This document shows, one piece after another, positions 60,093-64,000 of a stretch of DNA of 64,000 bases. Within the stretch, counting starts at the first letter, position 1. Each line of letters opens with the position of its first letter. The stretch spans positions 17,916,856 through 17,980,855 of the forward strand of contig NC_051431.1 in NCBI RefSeq assembly GCF_001649575.2. Direction: 5' to 3'. The DNA is from Kryptolebias marmoratus. Its lineage: Eukaryota > Chordata > Actinopteri > Cyprinodontiformes > Rivulidae. A program made the translations under genes and the position numbers. Under the pieces are notes generated by a model. That model was given only the letters and a program-made list of their open reading frames with translations. It did no database searches and had not been told where the DNA came from.

Positions 60093-61516
60093 TGGGGTGC
60101 CGTTTGTAAAGCAACTTGTGCTCAATATTTATGCCTAAATTTTGTCACATTTAGCTTCAAACACTGTTTAAAAATGTAGTGTGGATTTTCTGATGTCACC
60201 TTTTACAACATTTAGCTAGTTAAATGCAATTGTTACAGTTACATGCTAAATATAAATCTAAATGCTAAATGTTAAATCTAAATGTTAAATCTAAATGTAT
60301 TTATGTTTAGTAATGTTATAAGTAGTTTTTGAGACAACAGCAAATATAATCCATTACAAAGAACATTCATTTATACTAACTTGCTGTACAAAAAATATGA
60401 ATAAAACATTCACGGCATTATTCATTATTTTAAGCATTATTTTTTGTCATTTCCTGTAAAAATCCAGAACAGTCTGTCGCTACTATTTTGTTATTTTATT
60501 TTCGCCAGAATTGAATTGACCTGATGACTTTGGTATCCAGTTTGTTGTTAATAAGTCTTGTAATGTTACTAATGTGAACACACAACCAAAATTCTAAATA
60601 TTTTGAATGCAAAGATATAAGTGTCTTGTTTAGTTTTTAGATTGTTCTTTGTCTTTGTTTTGTTGTTTTCTTTCTTTAATAAAACAGTAGAAAGGCTTGG
60701 TTCCATGTGTAAAGCTTCTTAGGTCTTCCATCAAATTGAAGATTCAAAAGAACATTGTGGTTTCCAGCTTCATTGGGTAGACAGCTAGCTTTAAAGGTAA
60801 TGACGGTTGCTAGGTAACGAGGTAGCGTGGTTGCAAGCTGCAGCCTCAGTGAGCTCCTGAAACCCCAGAAAGCTTTTAGGTTGGAGGCAGTCTGCCATAA
60901 ACTCTTTAAAAATCTCAAACTTGGTTCTAAAAAGTCTGCTATGAGTAAGAAGTAATCTAGTCCAGGTTTAAAGTGTATAAGCATTTTAGTGTCTAAACTA
61001 CAGCAGATTAATGATGTTTAATAGAGTGAAAATGAGGCGGAATTCCTCTTTAGCTGATTCTCGAACCAGAAGCAAACTTCAGCCTAGTGTCAAGCTTTTA
61101 TTTTGGTACTCCCTGTTTCAGGCATAAAAAAGCATATTAACTAAACATTTAGTTACAACATTTAGTATTTAGATTTAAAATTTAACATTTAGATTTAACA
61201 TTTAGATTTAGATTTAGCATTTAGCTGTAACAATTACATTTAACTAGCTAAATGTTGTAAAAGGCTACATCAGAAAATCCACACTACATTTTTAAACAGT
61301 GTTTGAAGCTAAATGTGACAAAATTTAGGCATAAATATTGANAGCATTTAGATTTATATTTAGCATGTAGCTGTAACAATTACGTTTAACTAGCTAAATG
61401 TTGTAAAAGGTGACATCAGAAAATCCACACTACATTTTTAAACAGTGTTTGAAGCTAAATGTGACAAAATTTAGGCATAAATATTGAGCACAAGTTGCTT
61501 TACAAACGGCACCCCA
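60093..61516. mobile_element. Long-TIR DNA element with TA target duplication; right end duplicated
   Basis: TA flanks (60091-60092 and 61517-61518). The ends are inverted copies beginning TGGGGTGCCGTTTG and extending about 200 bp, through CAATATTTATGCC, AAATGTAGTGTGG and ACATTTAGCTAG blocks into TAAATCTAAATG subrepeats. On the right the arm occurs twice in tandem (about 61200-61341 and 61345-61516), with a single N at 61342 at the junction. The interior has no recognisable transposase. Superfamily not certain; TA suggests Tc1/mariner-type. Confidence 0.75.
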
Positions 61517-62527
61517 TAAGCGACAGACGAGTGAAGGGGTGTTTACAGGGGTTAAATAGCTTTAAAAAAAACGTCATAAAAAGCTGAGTACAGCAAGAGA
61601 TGTTTGTCATGCACTCAAAGTGCAATCCGTGATGGACTCAAATATTAACAGATCCGTGTTTGGTGTAATGATGTATCTGTGTTTGCGCGGCTGCACAGAT
61701 GCTGTTGTTCACTGCTACATGTGATCAGTCTCTTTGACCAATCAGAGGCCAGCTCTCTCAGCATCATTATTGTCTTACCTGCTTTGCTCGCATGGTAAGG
61801 ACAGTATTAGTTATATCATTGGCTTATTGGCCCTGATGTTTTCTGAATAACCCAGATGAAGATCTGATCAAAAATTCAGTTCAATCTATGTAATGAATAG
61901 ACTTTAGAGGCTAAAATCAAGAGATTTTGTACATATTTTAAAGTTTAATCACGTGGTTAAAAAAGAATGATAATAAACTAAGGTAACTAATTGCATCATA
62001 CAGTTAGTTTTGTACTTTTTTTTTTAGGCAAACAGAGAATGTTAGTGCGTGATTGGAAAAAAGGACATGTAAAATGAGAAGAAGTCTGGATGCGAAAGGC
62101 AACATTTCATTCCCTGTAGCAGAAAAAAAAACCAGCCTAAGCTCCAAAATAATCACAAACAAACATGAATGATGCTCAAATTTAAGAAGAAGGGGAAGAG
62201 AATTATTGAGAAAATGAAGAGTGATGGATTGAGAGTGAAGACTGGATTTATTGAAGATATAAGCTGGTCAATAGTTACCAAAACATTATCAGCCATGACA
62301 TCAGTTGTAGAACATGGAGTGTGGAGAAAAGGGCAAGCGTCTTTGTTCAGGCTATGGATAGCCAAACAAGGACCTGTATTTTATTATTTTCCTGAGTTAT
62401 AAAACAAGTTTTTCTCAAAAAAGACATACTGGTGTGAAAGAATGCTACATTGGCTAAGCCTCTATATTTTTGCATGACATTGTTTGTTTGGTTTGTTCCT
62501 GTTTTCTCAACTGAACAGTGTTGAGCA
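61517..62527. other. Non-coding
   Basis: AT-rich, no element or gene recognised. A 77-codon plus-strand frame at 62169-62402 has no recognisable relatives. Confidence 0.35.
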
Positions 62528-62719
62528 TAGTCTTGATGCCCAATCCTTGCCCTTGAGGGCCACTAACCTGCAGGCTTTATTTTCTTGCTCTTCAGCATGT
62601 CTTCAAGTTCTACAGAAGCCAGTTAGTCGCTCATTCATTCAAATCAGGTGTGTCAAAGCTGAGAACCATCTAAAGCATACTGGATAGTGGCCCTCCAGGA
62701 CCTGGAGTGGGCAGCACTG
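62528..62719. mobile_element. Non-autonomous hAT-like element, third, decayed copy
   Basis: Contains GGGCCACTAACCTGCAGG, TTCAAATCAGGTGTGT and GTGGCCCTCCAGGACCTGGA in the order of the copies at 55060 and 56351, but the ends are decayed. Confidence 0.7.
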
Positions 62720-62875
62720 GCAAAGACTGTATATGGTGATGGTGCTGAGAGGCTGCTAAATGTATCGGTCTGTCTGATCAGCACGTCTAGTCAGTGCAAA
62801 GGTTTACTCAACTTCTGGTGGACTAATAGCTATTTGACAGAACATTACTTCAAAATGACTAGACTATCCCTTTAA

Positions 62876-63492
62876 GGGTGCATTCACACCTGATAGTCCT
62901 GTAGACTCGGTTTGATCGGGGAGCAAAATTGCAACATTTGTTACAATTTCAGCTGGTGTGGTTCACATTCACACTGCACCGAATCAATCAAGCCAAACCC
63001 TTTGAGCAACCTGTTCCCGCCCTTGCCTGTGGTGGCGCTGCACCAAGAACTACTGAAGGAAACGACTCAAAAAATCTGAAAAAGGCACAGAATGCAACTT
63101 CCTTCTTCTGGAAAAGTAAACAAAAATGGAGTGGGGTCAAATTTGACCAGTTTTAGAATTTCCACGTCTGACCACCTGCCATTTTTCCTGCTAGTGGTAG
63201 AAATGTGCGTTTGTTTTGGTTGTATTTACCCAGAAGGCCCTGTGCTGTAGTCTGCTTCCTGCTTTTGGAGCGGTCTCCGTTCTGCTTGCATTCACATATG
63301 CATTCAAGCAGCGCCAGACTTCCCTTCAACTGAACCGAGATGTAGGTTTTTAGGCGGACCAGAGTTCGCTTTTTGTTTTCCACATCAGAGTTCAATTGCG
63401 CATTCACACCTCCCCAAACTAACTGGATTATCTAGGCAAACAAATTAGAGTTTGATTAAAGTGGACTGAACAGGGCTGGTGTGAATGCACCC
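62876..63492. mobile_element. PIF/Harbinger-like non-autonomous element
   Basis: Terminal inverted repeats GGGTGCATTCACACC and GGTGTGAATGCACCC, flanked by TAA on both sides (62873-62875 and 63493-63495). A three-base TAA duplication with GGG-starting ends fits PIF/Harbinger. Frames inside are short and show no transposase. Confidence 0.75.
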
Positions 63493-63569
63493 TAAGTCTT
63501 CAGATGTAGAAAGAAGGATAGGGTCAAGTTTCATCTATGACTGATGGAGTTTAGCAGTTCAGGCTAGGG

Positions 63570-63720
63570 TTAGTTATCAGTTTAGTTATCATTGTATCTT
63601 GTACCTGTCTGTAATTTTGTTTCTGTAACTCTGTCTGTAATTTTGTTTTGTGTTGTAAAGCACTTTGAGTCGCCTCGTGCTGAAAAGTGCTATATAAATA
63701 AATGTACCTACCTACCTACC
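63570..63720 (+). mobile_element. LINE-type 3' tail with (TACC)n
   Basis: TGTAAAGCACTTTGAGTCGC and GAAAAGTGCTATATAAATAA are the usual ending of a common fish non-LTR element. It is followed by four TACC units at 63704-63720. Confidence 0.65.
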
Positions 63721-64000
63721 TTAGGGTCTCCTCAGGGTTTTTTGGGTTAGGGCCTTTTGGGGCTGGGCTAGGGTTAGGGTCTCCTCAGGGTTGAAGGGGT
63801 TAGGGCCTTTGGGGCCTGGGCTAGGGTTAGGGTCTCCTCTGGGTTTTGTGGGTTAGGGCCCTTTGGGCCTGGGCTAGGGTTAGGGTCTCCTCAGGGTTGA
63901 ATGGGGTAAGGGCATTTTGGCTCAGGGCTAGGGTTAGGGTTTCCGCCTGGATGAAGGGGTAAGGGCATTTTTTCTCAGGGCTAGGGTTAGGGTCTCCTCA
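63721..64000. repeat. 53-bp minisatellite rich in TTAGGG, truncated by window end
   Basis: The block TAGGGTTAGGGTCTCCTC repeats with starts of the TCTCCTC part at 63727, 63780, 63833, 63886, 63940 and 63993, a 53-bp period (one 54). Each unit also holds a second GGGTTAGGGCC-like motif. At least five units; the array continues beyond 64000. Confidence 0.93.

Noticed and set aside
1..64000. CRISPR arrays, operons or bacterial mobile elements
   Set aside because: The window is vertebrate DNA; the tandem repeats present are microsatellites and minisatellites without spacer structure.

Overview
The window is vertebrate nuclear DNA, almost certainly from a teleost fish. It is AT-rich and intron-rich, with many microsatellites and a dense load of teleost-type transposons: Tc1, hAT and PIF/Harbinger-like elements, solo LTRs, LINE fragments and SINE-like elements with a GGAT tail. 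There are no prokaryote-style operons. Two multi-exon genes can be assembled completely from the sequence. Both lie on the minus strand and both encode single-pass immunoglobulin-domain beta subunits of voltage-gated sodium channels.

scn4b (beta-4) runs from its ATG at 28837 down to a stop at 20455 in five coding exons (233 residues). scn2b (beta-2) runs from its ATG at 59109 down to a stop at 46950 in four coding exons (218 residues). All seven introns have GT..AG ends and every exon joins in phase. The tandem same-strand order (scn2b upstream of scn4b) matches the SCN2B/SCN4B pair on human 11q23. Both proteins keep the Ig-fold cysteine pair and the extra cysteine that in mammals links these two subunits covalently to the channel alpha subunit.

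Layout: 1-11.5 kb has no recognisable gene. It holds CG-richer blocks that look like candidate conserved non-coding or promoter DNA, a two-unit dispersed repeat, and a 146-base assembly gap (7642-7787) flanked by poly-T and poly-A. A tRNA-Val(AAC) gene sits at 11538-11610, between CTCF-like motifs of opposite orientation. 11.6-20.4 kb is non-coding with repeat fragments. 20.4-28.8 kb is scn4b, whose introns contain a Tc1 fragment, a SINE-like element and a solo LTR. 28.8-46.9 kb is the intergenic region, with a second solo LTR, a degraded full-length Tc1 element and a third possible LTR. 46.9-59.1 kb is scn2b, whose 9.5-kb first intron contains hAT miniature elements, a LINE reverse-transcriptase relic and another LTR. 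59.1-64 kb is repeat territory: a long-TIR element with a duplicated right end, a Harbinger-like element, a LINE-type tail, and a 53-bp minisatellite rich in TTAGGG that runs off the end of the window.

I did not find a clearly new gene system. The points most worth a second look are: the changed cytoplasmic open-channel-blocking segment of beta-4; the absence in beta-2 of the small second cysteine pair; the arrangement of CTCF-like motifs around the tRNA and the gene pair; the telomere-like minisatellite; and two coding-like stretches that I could not identify.
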